Assembly (NCBI GenBank): GCA_964019425.1
Contig: OZ025846.1
Coordinates: 1 to 64,000 of the forward strand
Direction: 5' to 3'
Source: Flectonema sp. DT1601
Taxonomy: Eukaryota; Euglenozoa; Diplonemea; Diplonemida; Diplonemidae
Length of the DNA: 64,000 bases
Shown one piece after another: positions 14,965-24,875 of the stretch. The notes under the pieces were generated by a model, which did not search any database, was not told the origin of the DNA, and saw only the letters and a program-made list of their open reading frames with translations. Position numbers and translations under genes: made by a program. Every line of letters begins with the position of its first letter. Position 1 is the first letter of the stretch.

Positions 14965-15526
14965 GGCCTCCGCCCCCGAAATGCGAAATTTTCGGAATTG
15001 GCATCCCTTCCCCCCATCCCTTATGGCAGCAGAGATGAACTGATGAGGGTTTGATATGCTGCGTACTTTATAGATGACATATTCAACTATTAAAACTGCT
15101 GGTTCTAAATTTCTGATCCAAGCTTGAAGGGCAAGACAATCTGCCATCGGCAGCATAGTAAATGAAACCCGTGAACGTAGTTGAGCGCCACTTGCCTGTT
15201 ACCGTAACAGCTTTTTAAAACTCATGAGTACTTTTTAAGGTAACAGTTGCACACAATACTTTCTTCCAACTTAAAATTGTTCAGAAAGAAGTAAGCAGAA
15301 ACACTGGGAAGGATTGCACAGATGTCTTCAATGAAGGTAGGGAACAACAGTTACATACAATAGGGTCCCTGAACAACAGCTTCGTTTACTTGCAGCCCAA
15401 GAAACTGCAATTGAATGAGCATTGAACAAGGAAAGGCAGATCCTGAAACATTCAAAAGGCCAAGGGGAAAGATGATGCTCCTAACAAATAAACTATTCAG
15501 GGTTTTACCTTCCCAAAAGATAGTGG

Positions 15527-15583
15527 AAGAGGAACCAAGAAGGAACGAAAGAGGGAAGCAGTAGACAGAAAATTTAATGTCAA
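15527..15583. repeat. Direct repeat, copy 1
   Basis: A roughly 55-base purine-rich segment with the core gaggaaccaagaaggaacga recurs at about 16469-16525 in the same orientation, with a few substitutions and small indels. The copies are about 940 bases apart. This looks like a dispersed repeat or remains of a local duplication. Confidence 0.7.
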
Positions 15584-16468
15584 CGCTTTCATTTTTGCTG
15601 GCAAAGGATAAACAAGTTTAATTCAGAAAACAAAAAATAAATAACTTTGCACAAGCGAAGCGAGCCTGGACAGGTATCTCTAGTGCAAGTTTGCGAATTT
15701 TGTAGTTTTAGAGGGTGTGATACCTTTTGAAACATGAGTAAGCACAAAATGCTTGCTCACAGTAATCCAGTGATTGTGCACTTTGCGCAAACTGCGCACT
15801 GACTGGTAGTCCCAAAGCTTGAGGATCAGGGATTGATACTGATGGTGTTATTAAGTGTTGGTGCCGCTCTGGTGCGTTTAAATGTACCTATAAGCTGCCC
15901 AAAACAAAGCCAATTTGAATCAATTAGAATCTCTTGCCTCTCACTGCTATCCGTCCAAAGTTCACCATGTCAACGTCGCATCAGGATAAAGGAATGCAAG
16001 ATACACGTCCCACTTCAGACACTCATGCTCGGGAGCAGGCAATGCCGCAGAGAAGTGTATAAGTTCCTCTGTATTTCGGCAAAGCGTGAAAACACTTGCG
16101 GAAAGAACAACAGGGGTCAACAGCATGCCATTCAAACCCCAGGAGCTTTAGCAAATGGAACCATTTAATAAAAACTATTGCGGCGCAACATGTAAGGAAC
16201 ATAAAAGACATCGCATATTATATACCTCTCCTGTGAAATCGGTGTAGGGTTAAGTATTCTTATTTTTAGTGTGAATTATTCTCTTTATCAGACTCTGCCT
16301 ACTTTTTCTTACTCCAAAGTACAAATTTGAAATAGTGTAGATACTTCTTTGTTGTGGATACAATTTCAGTGTTTGTCTTCACTTTCGTTCTTAACTTTTA
16401 CTTCTTTCTCAGGTGCATTTTGTGATGGAAAGCGAATTACTACATCAAGAAGATAAAAATGGGAGACT

Positions 16469-16525
16469 GAGAAAGAGGAACCAAGAAGGAACGAAGGAGG
16501 GAACAGTAGACACAAAAGATTAAAT
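16469..16525. repeat. Direct repeat, copy 2
   Basis: Second copy of the segment at 15527-15583. Both continue into gggaa-(g)cagtagacac/g followed by A-rich sequence, so homology covers more than the core. Confidence 0.7.
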
Positions 16526-17463
16526 CTTTTTTCTCCACTGCAATTCCCCCCAATTCACAATTTCTATTAGCCTGGTATACTGCCATCCAGGTTTGCGCCG
16601 AGGCGTAGTTCATATTTCACAGTCGCTGAGAGACCACTTGTACATGAGACATCGTATGTCGAACTAAAGAAGTTTTTCGTATTTTACCAAAATACAAAGA
16701 AATGCACCATTAATTTTAAGTTTTTTCGACCTATGGAATCGAAAATGCAAACACTAAACCTCTTCTCTCACATATATTATGTGTTCCCTGCTGCGGAAGT
16801 GGAATGCTGAAAGTGTTCATCACAAATATCGAACTAATAAAACTGGTGTTACAAAACCAAATCCGAACTCGACAATTAAAGTCGACTGCAGTGGTTCTCA
16901 TAACAAACTAAGAAAAGCAAAATAGAGAGAAAGAGAGAAAGAAATGCTTAATCACAACAACAAAGCCGCCACTAGCGAGTAGTACGAACAAAACCCATCC
17001 CGAGATAAATATCTCGAAAGCATTCTGAATGCCAGCAAGGGTTGATAATATAGTGACGATGATAAAAATCTCATGAAAGGGAGAGAATTTTCTTTTTTTT
17101 TGGAAAAAACAACTCCGGGGATCGGAAGTGTCCAAAAAACATCATCTTGAAACAACAAGGCATTCTTTACAGCACACAAAAAAATAAAAAACAAGAAAAT
17201 TCCAACTTCCTTTATATCAAAAATAAAGTAAACACCGCCTGAGGTGTTACACCGAAAAGGTAACTCCCGATGCTCTCACCAGCAGGCAAGTGAAGTTGAT
17301 AATTCCACATTGAAAAATATAAAATAGTTAAATAAAATTGGTCAGCGACATTCTCTTTTTGGCCGCGTGAACGAGTGACAATCATCTTTTGAACAAGTTT
17401 CATATGTTTTGTGTGAATACAAAAAAAAAACCCGCATTAAAGATATAATTTTACCTTTCCAAT

Positions 17464-18183
17464 CTAAACTTCGTCAGGTGAGGTGCCCTTGGTCTTTTTG
17501 TTGTGCTTTTCATCCATCGCATCCTCATCGGAACCCGTCTTGCAGCAGAAGCAGTAAACCAAAACAACGACGATAACAACAAAGGCAACACATCCGATCA
17601 CTATACCTGCTATTGCCCCACCAGACAACTCGTCGTCGTCGTTGCCGTTGTCTTCGACGGCGGAAACAGTGACTGCAACTGAACTTTCATCAAGGGACAA
17701 TTGGATACCTGACCGAACAAAGTTGGTAAACAAAGAAGTTATCGAACTCTTCAAGTCCGTGACAACATCAGCCGGTGACTTAGAGGTATCACCGCTCAGC
17801 TTGATAGTGTACGTGTCAACAGCAAGGCTTTTCATTTCTCTTCTACTTGCCGTCCTTGCTGCCTCGCAAGTCATGCATGTGCCCGACGACGGGCAGATCT
17901 GATCACAGGTGACATTGTTTGACCCGATTGCAGCTGCCGTTGTGCCGATAATCAAATTTAACTGCCCCACAATGGTCGCTAATTCTCCTGTTGTATCAAA
18001 TGAAACAACACTCCTTCTGACTGGACCAGACACAACTGATCCTGATGAGGATGAGGATGAGGAATCGCTGCCTGAGTTCAAAGCATGAACCACATTGAGT
18101 CTCTTGCTCCCAACGTCTTTTGCGAAGGCACCGGCAGGTGCGCAAACCGCCAACATCAACATCATGACTGCAGTAATCTTCAT
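17464..18183 (-). CDS. Small type I membrane protein (unknown function)
   Basis: Intronless frame of 239 residues with a true ATG at 18183. A signal peptide covers about residues 1-21 (MKITAVMMLMLAVCAPAGAF). A serine-rich stretch follows at about 38-53, then a compact cysteine cluster near residues 92-110 (pattern CDQICPSSGTCMTC). One strong transmembrane helix lies at about residues 188-215, ending in a Cys-rich juxtamembrane motif (YCFCC). The short charged tail contains DEKHNKKTK. The predicted topology is extracellular N-terminus, cytosolic C-terminus. I recognise no family. The CxxxCxxxxxCxxC cluster could be a small disulfide knot, so an adhesion or receptor role is only inference. Confidence 0.75.
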   Translation of the reverse strand: MKITAVMMLMLAVCAPAGAFAKDVGSKRLNVVHALNSGSDSSSSSSSGSVVSGPVRRSVVSFDTTGELATIVGQLNLIIGTTAAAIGSNNVTCDQICPSSGTCMTCEAARTASRREMKSLAVDTYTIKLSGDTSKSPADVVTDLKSSITSLFTNFVRSGIQLSLDESSVAVTVSAVEDNGNDDDELSGGAIAGIVIGCVAFVVIVVVLVYCFCCKTGSDEDAMDEKHNKKTKGTSPDEV

Positions 18184-18884
18184 GTTTCGATTGGTTTTTG
18201 TTGTGTTAAAGTTAACTTCCGGGGAAACGTAAAAGAGATTTTAAAAAAACATCAGATTGAACCTAATTGAACCCAAATCATCATTTCATGCAAAACAAGA
18301 ATAGCGAAAGCAAATTTCGTTTGCGGCGCAAACCGAGCAAGGGACAGTTTAATTTAATTACTGTTTCTTTGTTTGTTTCTTTTCTTTTTTTTTCTTCTTT
18401 TGCATACTAGACCAAACACCACGCAAAGACAGGGCTGCCTGGCTGGCTAGTCACAACGAGAGGAGAGGAAAATCGTGGAATCGTAGAAAACCACCGTCCG
18501 CCGGATGAAAGAACTCAGCGAAGAGGGAGAGAGGAAGAAAGAATCGATGAAGAGGAGTCATCCCAACCCCCCGCTCGCTGTTCCGATGGGGGACTTAAAG
18601 AAGAAGGGAGCTAAAGAAAAGCTAAGAGAGTTCAAAATTAATAACAAAATAAAGAAACAAATTGCAAACAAGAAATACAGAGCTCATCATCTCATCCGAA
18701 ACACCGCAGTCCCAAAAAAAGCTGTGCATTCCTTGTTTTGGATCACACAAGTTCAGAGGGGTCAACAGCGTAGAAAGAATCGATGAAGAGGAATTCAAAC
18801 AAAACAGTAATTGGAAAAAGAATTAATCCAAGTCCTCCCCATTACTTGTCTACCTATCCACGACTACCCAAAACTAATCAATAT
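18184..18884. other. Intergenic, no gene seen
   Basis: AT- and purine-rich sequence with small lysine-rich frames on the plus strand that look like chance products of A-rich DNA. It presumably holds the 3' flank of the GST gene and the 5' flank of the membrane protein gene. Confidence 0.55.
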
Positions 18885-19541
18885 TTACTGGTAGATTTTG
18901 TACAGCGGCATCTTCACTTCAGCGTAGTAGGCCTTCACGGCTGGGATGTTAGCAACCCTCTCCCTGTGTGCCATGATGTTCTTGAAACCGTCGAGACAGG
19001 TCAACGGCACTCCCTCCACGAACCCAGATCTCAAGGGCTGCACAAGCGTAAATGCCGCGACGTCAGCCATCGTCAGGTGATCGCCCACCGCGTATCCGCT
19101 CTTTGACTTCGCTAGCTGTGCATCGATCACCTTCAGCCACTTGTGTGTATCACCTCCCTCGGAGACCGCCTTCGAGCGGGCCGCATCCCTTTCGGCCCCC
19201 TCCGCCATCTTGAACGAAGCAGAGATTGGTGCGAACATGTCCCCCAGCATGTCAACGAACTCATCAACCTCCAGGGCCAACAGCGCGTCCTCCGGGTACA
19301 GAGCCCGTCCCCCGAACTTCGAGATTTTACAAGCGTACCTCAACTGCGACACGCTCTGTCCGAACACCCTGCCCCCGACGTGCAAAAGCGGAAGCTGCTT
19401 CGGCGCCACTTCGGCCTTCATCTTTCCCCATTCCTCCCCAGCCAGTCGCTGGTCTTCGAACTTGATCCCTCCCAGGGTCAGCGCCAGCCTTGTTGGCTCA
19501 GCACGTCCCGGCAATGGAAAGTAGACAACCTTGATGGACAT
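18885..19541 (-). CDS. Glutathione S-transferase, sigma-like
   Basis: A 218-residue protein starting at ATG 19541 (MSIKVVYFPLPGRAEPTRLA). The frame extends 14 codons further upstream only to a GTG, and the ATG sits exactly where GST beta-strand 1 should begin. The thioredoxin-like N-domain has the active-site Tyr in KVVYFPLPGRAEPTRL, the cis-Pro in QLPLL and the glutathione-contacting QSVSQLRY segment. The all-helical C-domain includes VGDHLTMADVAAF, the conserved N-capping box region of GSTs. Length is normal for sigma/alpha/mu-type GSTs (about 200-220). It conjugates glutathione to electrophiles or acts as an isomerase or peroxidase; the substrate cannot be told. No introns. C-rich third codon positions suggest high expression. 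Confidence 0.93.
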   Translation of the reverse strand: MSIKVVYFPLPGRAEPTRLALTLGGIKFEDQRLAGEEWGKMKAEVAPKQLPLLHVGGRVFGQSVSQLRYACKISKFGGRALYPEDALLALEVDEFVDMLGDMFAPISASFKMAEGAERDAARSKAVSEGGDTHKWLKVIDAQLAKSKSGYAVGDHLTMADVAAFTLVQPLRSGFVEGVPLTCLDGFKNIMAHRERVANIPAVKAYYAEVKMPLYKIYQ

Positions 19542-19682
19542 TTGTTTTAGTGTGAAGGGACGGGTTATTCTAGATGAAATCACTGCGAGGGAGAGTTAGG
19601 ATTAAAACAAGCAACATCAACAACACAACACAACACATTCATAAGAAAAACCGGTACTACCCTGCAGCAACTCACAGTTCCA

Positions 19683-19984
19683 GGAAGGCAACAGGACAGC
19701 TGAACCACTCTTCGGATATCAAATTGAGGACTACCTAAAAGAAGTAGGTAAACCTCTCTCTGGTATATTCATGCGGGATGAGATACCCGCTACTCTACTT
19801 TGACTCATTTGGCATGCCCCCACCTGAAGAATTGAAGATCAAACCACTGCTGTATAGCACAACTCAAATACAAGACCTCACATCAATCATGTGTGGGTAC
19901 TATGTCGTCGACTTCTTCAAACATGTCAACGATGCAAACTCTTGCTATAACTTCATATTCAATAAGTATGGGGGGGTCGCCTGA
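19683..19984 (+). pseudogene. Polinton-type cysteine protease, C-terminal remnant
   Basis: The remnant shows the late landmarks of adenain-like maturation proteases. A YFDSFG motif (the Asp/Asn-containing strand, followed by PPPEEL) is followed by a CGYYVVDFF segment, the catalytic Cys of the Q...CGYY box. Such proteases process virion proteins in adenoviruses, Polintons and adintoviruses. The N-terminal part of the domain is mostly missing or decayed. It overlaps the start of the next frame, as is common in compact elements of this kind. Confidence 0.6.
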
Positions 19985-20462
19985 TGAGAATGAAAAAACG
20001 ATAAGAGGATCTGGTATACAGGAATGGCTGGTCTCAAAGTTGGGTGATACTGAACTGCATCTTCCAGTCCTAACGAAGAAGGGGATAGAGAAGGCTTCTT
20101 TTGCAGGGCCGAATACTAATCTAGAAAAGAGAATTAAGAACCTTAATGTAAACATAACCCGCTCGCTTGAGGGCAAAGAAATACCATCGGAAGATCTCAT
20201 CACGCATCCCAAGAGCAGATTCGATAAGCTAGCTCTTCACCATGATCTGCAGTACAGTGGGGCTGAAAGAGACTGTGGGGGGAATAAGAAATGTGTGAGG
20301 GACAACAAACATAAAGCCGACCTCAAACTCATGAAGGGGAACATCAGGCACACACTCGATCCTACCAATCTTAACCCTTTAGACAGGGCAACACATCTGT
20401 TGTCCATCCCAGCATTTGCTTCAAAGATAGTTGGAAAGAATATTAGGATGAGAAGTTATTAA
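19893..20462 (+). CDS. Parvovirus-type phospholipase A2-like protein of the fossil element
   Basis: The open frame is 189 codons; an internal ATG at 19968 is a likelier start. Three landmarks of the parvoviral VP1 PLA2 fold are in order: a calcium-loop-like FAGPNTNLEK, a catalytic HHDLQYSG (HDxxY) and a KHKADLKLM segment. Cysteines are few. In parvoviruses this domain breaches endosomal membranes; related domains occur in adintovirus virion proteins (family knowledge, from memory). It follows the protease remnant directly. The frame looks whole, but no evidence of host use is seen. Confidence 0.6.
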   Translation: MGTMSSTSSNMSTMQTLAITSYSISMGGSPDENEKTIRGSGIQEWLVSKLGDTELHLPVLTKKGIEKASFAGPNTNLEKRIKNLNVNITRSLEGKEIPSEDLITHPKSRFDKLALHHDLQYSGAERDCGGNKKCVRDNKHKADLKLMKGNIRHTLDPTNLNPLDRATHLLSIPAFASKIVGKNIRMRSY

Positions 20463-20526
20463 TACCTTAATATACCATGACTGGTGACAACAATACAGTT
20501 ACAGCTTCCGGAAGTGCAAGTGTCAA

Positions 20527-20579
20527 CATGGCGAGTAATCAGCTAAGTGACGCAGTCACTTAGCTGATTACTCGCCATG
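20527..20579. repeat. Perfect 25-bp inverted repeat with 3-nt spacer
   Basis: Left arm 20527-20551 is the exact reverse complement of 20555-20579; the spacer is gca. The arms start and end with CATG. The first base pair outside the arms no longer matches. The structure lies 65 bases after the PLA2-like frame and interrupts the short frame beginning at 20477. Confidence 0.97.
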
Positions 20580-20640
20580 CAGCTGTTTGCCTTCCACAAT
20601 CACATAACTGTAAATCTGTAAGGAAAGAGAAGTATGAGTT

Positions 20641-22236
20641 TGCACAGTACATAGAATGACAATCAAGGATTAATATCCATACTACATTTCTTTAATATGT
20701 ATTTCTTTCTTCTTTCAAATTTAAAAAACAGGAGAAGGTCATACAGGGTTTAATTTGCCCATGTTCTCATTTGTCTAATCATTCGATGCTCCTTTTTTCT
20801 TTCGGAAAGTAAGAGGAAGCTGAGGCGTGTTTGAACTCGTTAGACTGTGTATACAAGTGATATGTTGTCCCGTCCATAGTGCGGGATTAGTTTGTCAGAG
20901 AAGAATCCTGACATGAGTTGCTTGCTGTAGTCTAAGATCTGACTAACCAGCGTATACAGGCTTGTTGAGGGTCACGCTTCGCTTGTGCATATCCAACATG
21001 CAGAAGTTCCCTATGTCAACTCTACTGAACTTGAATGCATAGTGGGATTGTTCCATAGATACTTCCGTAGTATTATAACGTAAAGTAATATTCGACAACT
21101 TGACATTCAACACACGGGAAATACGAGAGCTGTCCTTAACAAGATGAGGATGCTTCCTAGGTCATTTTATTTGTACAAACTGTTAAACAAAAAGATGATT
21201 TCAACATTTACTTACTTTGTTGGTTTGCAAAAGAAAACTACTCAAGAAAGAGAAACAACAGCAGACTGCAGGTTTCGAGTTTGAAAACTATCAGAAAGCT
21301 CCAACACCAAGCAAACACCGTCATCAGTATGGCAGCCCACTGAGTCATGACTGTAATTCGCTTTAGTTTCAATCATCTCGACCGCGAGTTGCAAAAAAAA
21401 TAAGAACTTTTTTAAAGAAAGGTTGCCAGACAGCGACACTCGTCGGAATAAATGACGAGTTCCCTGAACGGGAAACGCGAATAAGAAAGGAATTCAGACT
21501 CTCCAGAACGAAAAATGTTCAAACGAAACGCAGAAAGTGTGCGACAGGTATGTTTAAGTTACAAAGAGTCTTCTTTTGTAGGAAGGCTTCGGAGTTAGAA
21601 AGGGTTCACAATCCGAATACATCCTTTGGGAATTCGTGTTGCACGAAACCGTTTTAAAAAAGGAACTGAGAAGAAAGAACAGATCAATAGTTAAGAATTC
21701 TATTTGAAGGAAGCAGTGCTGTTGGTCACTTGAAGACACTCTTCGAGTGCTCACTCAGCACAGACCTGAGGCAACAACAACAACCCTCACTGAGTTCTAC
21801 AAAAAGGACATTCGGGAGACAGCAGCAAGAACAGCTGACAGACTTCTCGAATTATTCCTTTGAGGTTAGAAAATATAAGAAACAGTTGGAACGTTCGTAC
21901 GTTAGGATCGTTAATCCTTGTTGGTTAGAAACACTCCGAGAAGCAGGAGAGTAATCTGAGAACAAGAATTACCGATTCTCACATTACTAATAAGATGAAC
22001 AAAAAAGACGTCGCAGATGAACAATATTTGTGAAAGGAAGAACCGTAACAAAGGTTTGTTACGGCTGAGCGAACGTTTTTTTTCTTTTCTATTTATTCAG
22101 AAAACGGACAGCCTTAACTAAAGAAGTAATAAAATATTTGACAGGAAGTAAGAATGTGAAGGATTAAATCGCTAATTCTTATAAAGTAACTTCCTCGTCA
22201 GTTTACATAAAAGAGAGGAGTACCGCAACTACTAAA
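20641..22236. other. Intergenic, 1.6 kb, no gene seen
   Basis: AT-rich sequence with only short frames lacking any recognisable motif. It could hold more decayed pieces of the neighbouring fossil element, but I see no motif to support that. Confidence 0.5.
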
Positions 22237-23301
22237 TTAGTTAACATCACCACAAGAGTCTACTGCACTCTCAACATCTTCTTCACCAGGTACTTCCGTA
22301 TAATCAACACCTGGTTGGTATGTCTTTTTCAGCATTTCCAGAATAGGTGTCTCTGCTGGACAGTACGTGAGGTTCATCTTCCACATGATGAGATTAAAAA
22401 CAACAGAGACGACAGGTTGAACAATCCCATAGTACAGAGGAACACCAAGAGCTGCTCCTTGATCATCAGGTGAGAAGGTAGCAAAGATGATAGACATGGA
22501 GATTCCGGTATTTTGATACGCGCAACTAGTAGCAACGGAACAAGACTGTGGACCGGAAACCTTTGCCACAAACGATAACAGAAATGGAACCACCATTCCG
22601 AGGACACAAGGAGTGGCAACTTGAAGATAGAAATTACCACAACGATCCCATATCGGCTCGTGTGTACTCGAAGTTACAGCACCGTACACCATGAGAATGA
22701 TTCCCGAGATAGTTCCAGCAATCGCACACTGCTTCCTCCAATTGGGACGTTTGTGACTAACCAAAAGCCCTGACATGAGTCCCAAACAAGCACCCGCAAT
22801 AGAAATGAATAACTTAATCCACGCAATGGTTACGTCACCACCATATAAAGTTGAGATGTATATGAGCATGTTTACTGGCATGAATGCGAGAGACAGCAGA
22901 ATAGACGATGCGGTAAGAGCTAAAGAAAGAGGAAGGTCTGCGTTAAATAAGGAACAAAACCAGTTAGAGAATGCACCCCCAGGCACGATGGTCATAATTA
23001 GAAGACTTATTGAAGTTGTGTCGTCAGTTGGAAAGCATTTTACGGATAAATATCCAAACAGTGGAAGGAGTACGAATTGACAAAACAATCCAATCACTAG
23101 CGGTAAAGGTTTCTTAAAGCAAGCTTTAAACTTTTCCAAGTCAACACTCGCAGACATACTTCCCATTAATATAAACAACAATACAACTCCCCCAATGTAC
23201 ACAGCTGTGTTTTCTTCTTGTGACTCTCCTCCACTTGGAGTCAGAACACTATCCTCAAACCTACTACTACTACTCTCATTGTGTAAGTATCTTGCTTCCA
23301 T
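22237..23301 (-). CDS. Bile acid/Na+ symporter family carrier (SLC10/BASS-like)
   Basis: Intronless, 354 residues, ATG at 23301. Residues 1-30 are a polar N-terminal tail. About nine hydrophobic helices follow, starting AVYIGGVVLLFILMGSMS. Family hallmarks are a PGGAFSNWF segment (the polar crossover near helix 4) and a later SCSVATSCAYQNTGISMSI stretch, matching the second Na+-site crossover region (ExxxQN-type) of SLC10/BASS carriers. The C-terminal tail is acidic (GEEDVESAVDSCGDVN). It probably couples Na+ entry to uptake of an organic anion; the substrate is unknown. A splice-acceptor-like TTCTCTGAAG ends 8 nt before the ATG. The family's membrane here (plasma or organelle) cannot be told. 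Confidence 0.88.
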   Translation of the reverse strand: MEARYLHNESSSSRFEDSVLTPSGGESQEENTAVYIGGVVLLFILMGSMSASVDLEKFKACFKKPLPLVIGLFCQFVLLPLFGYLSVKCFPTDDTTSISLLIMTIVPGGAFSNWFCSLFNADLPLSLALTASSILLSLAFMPVNMLIYISTLYGGDVTIAWIKLFISIAGACLGLMSGLLVSHKRPNWRKQCAIAGTISGIILMVYGAVTSSTHEPIWDRCGNFYLQVATPCVLGMVVPFLLSFVAKVSGPQSCSVATSCAYQNTGISMSIIFATFSPDDQGAALGVPLYYGIVQPVVSVVFNLIMWKMNLTYCPAETPILEMLKKTYQPGVDYTEVPGEEDVESAVDSCGDVN

Positions 23302-24875
23302 ATTGTTATCTTCAGAGAAAACAGTGATAACATTTTATTAAACTCAAATAGACTTTGAATCTCAACCTTGAATGCAAACTATAAGTAGATCAGATTACCT
23401 GTAAATGAAATCAATGAGCAGTTATTCAGAATAATAATTTCAGTTGGGACAGAGTGAATACCAATCAACTAGTCAACAAGAAGAATAAGATATAATAAAT
23501 AGAAATTAAGCACTACTTCTGACGACAAGGGTCAGAAGTAAAAAAAAAAAAAAAAAAAAAGAATTTCATTATTATCCTTTTCATATTTCTGGAATGGTCG
23601 GTGTTCCCTAATAAATAAGATTTAAGAGATAAAAAGTAAAACAAAATAGAAAAAGAGGAACGAAAAAAACAAAAATGACTTTTTTTTTTTTTTTTTTTTT
23701 TTTGTCTATTTATCAACTACCGAGCTAAGAAAGTTACAAATAGACGCAGGTAGGATCAGTTCACTACCAAAACGAATAAACATCTCGAGTATCGGTGTGT
23801 TTAGGCAACAAGAGGGAATAGTTCACAATCTGCTGTCAACAATACTTGGGACAAGAGGCTTTCACCTACCGCTTAACGTCAACATTAAGAGAGCACAAAC
23901 AAAACTTATTTTATCAAAAAAGCAGATCTTATATCTACAAAAAAAGAGATCTACATATGTGCAAAAAAAAAATAGACGGGGCACATGAAATAACGATTTC
24001 ACGAAGGCCGACAGAACCCAATTGATCGACACCGAGAGAGCAGCAGATAATCACTAGCGTCCGCAGATTTTTGAAAAAAGGGAAGTTTTCTCGTTTTATG
24101 TTACCATCCAAGAATTAGTTCACTGACTACTACTAAGAACAATACACTAAACCGAAAGGTACACACGCAAAGTTCGTAGCGGAGACAACCCTCTTTTGGT
24201 AAAAAAACAGAGAACAAAAAAAAGAAACAAAAAAGAGAGAGCGAGACAAAGAGAGAGATTCATATCACGAGTTAAATTCACACAACACGCACAAGAAGTT
24301 ATTGGCTCTCTATTTGTCCCGTTTTGGTATTTGTTCAGAGCCTTAGAGAGACCTGTCTGTTCTGATGTCAAAAACATGAGAGAAATAGTTACCAAATACT
24401 ATGCAAGTGGCGGACCATTCTTTTTTTTGTTTTGGTTTCTATTTTTGTCAGTTTTATCATCAGAAACAGATCGAAACAAATCCAACAAGACATCCGTAGA
24501 ACTCAAAACAGATGTCGAAATTAAAGAGGTCGTAGAATAGAATAGAGAGACAATCATATTTCTTGCAACGGATAAAGGAAGGTAGAGTGGGGGGAAGAAG
24601 ATAAAAAATAAAGAAAACGTTAGAGATGGATTGATTAGAACTACTTCTTCAGACATCCGTGTCAAATTGAAGGGGAGGGGATTGGCACTTGCGCGAGGCA
24701 CTTAATGTGCCAGATCAGGGTTGGCACTTAATGAGCCAAATGGCTGCTAAACTAAACAGCGAGAAGTTTTAGAGAAATTTGAAATGTTTTAACTACTCTA
24801 AAAGCCTAACTAGACTACATGAGGAGAGAGGGTTGAGTCCACCAGGTGGTTTAATTACCCCCTCGGTAGGACTTA
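23302..24875. other. Intergenic, 1.6 kb, homopolymer-rich
   Basis: Contains a 20-base A run near 23540 and a 22-base T run near 23682. Weak plus and minus frames around 24147-24701 are of low complexity and not credible. It presumably contains the 3' end of the beta-helix gene and the 5' flank of the SLC10-like gene. Confidence 0.5.

Larger units (their letters stand above)
14965..17463. other. Gene-poor stretch between satellite and first gene
   Basis: I see no convincing gene. The longest frames (for example plus-strand 15833-16168) have no recognisable domain. The stretch begins with a GC-rich patch just after the satellite breakpoint and becomes AT-rich. It carries two copies of a purine-rich segment, listed separately. 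Confidence 0.6.
19683..20640 (+). mobile_element. Fossil fragment of a Polinton/adintovirus-like element
   Basis: Two adjacent pieces typical of this class lie head to tail: the end of an adenain/Ulp1-type cysteine protease (about 19683-19984) and a protein with a parvovirus-type phospholipase A2 domain (about 19893-20462). A start of a further frame follows at 20477. No DNA polymerase B, integrase, ATPase or major capsid frame, and no terminal repeats, are visible within several kb, so this is a short remnant. The protease part is broken (one or two breaks); the PLA2-like frame looks whole. Age cannot be judged beyond 'not very recent'. Family assignment is by motifs only. Confidence 0.65.

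Noticed and set aside
15833-16168. Plus-strand 111-residue frame near the satellite
   Set aside because: No motif, no sensible codon use, no splice context.
18505-19106. Plus-strand lysine-rich frames
   Set aside because: Low-complexity A-rich DNA with no domain, partly antisense to the GST gene.
24147-24701. Overlapping frames on both strands
   Set aside because: They read purine/pyrimidine-rich, low-complexity DNA.
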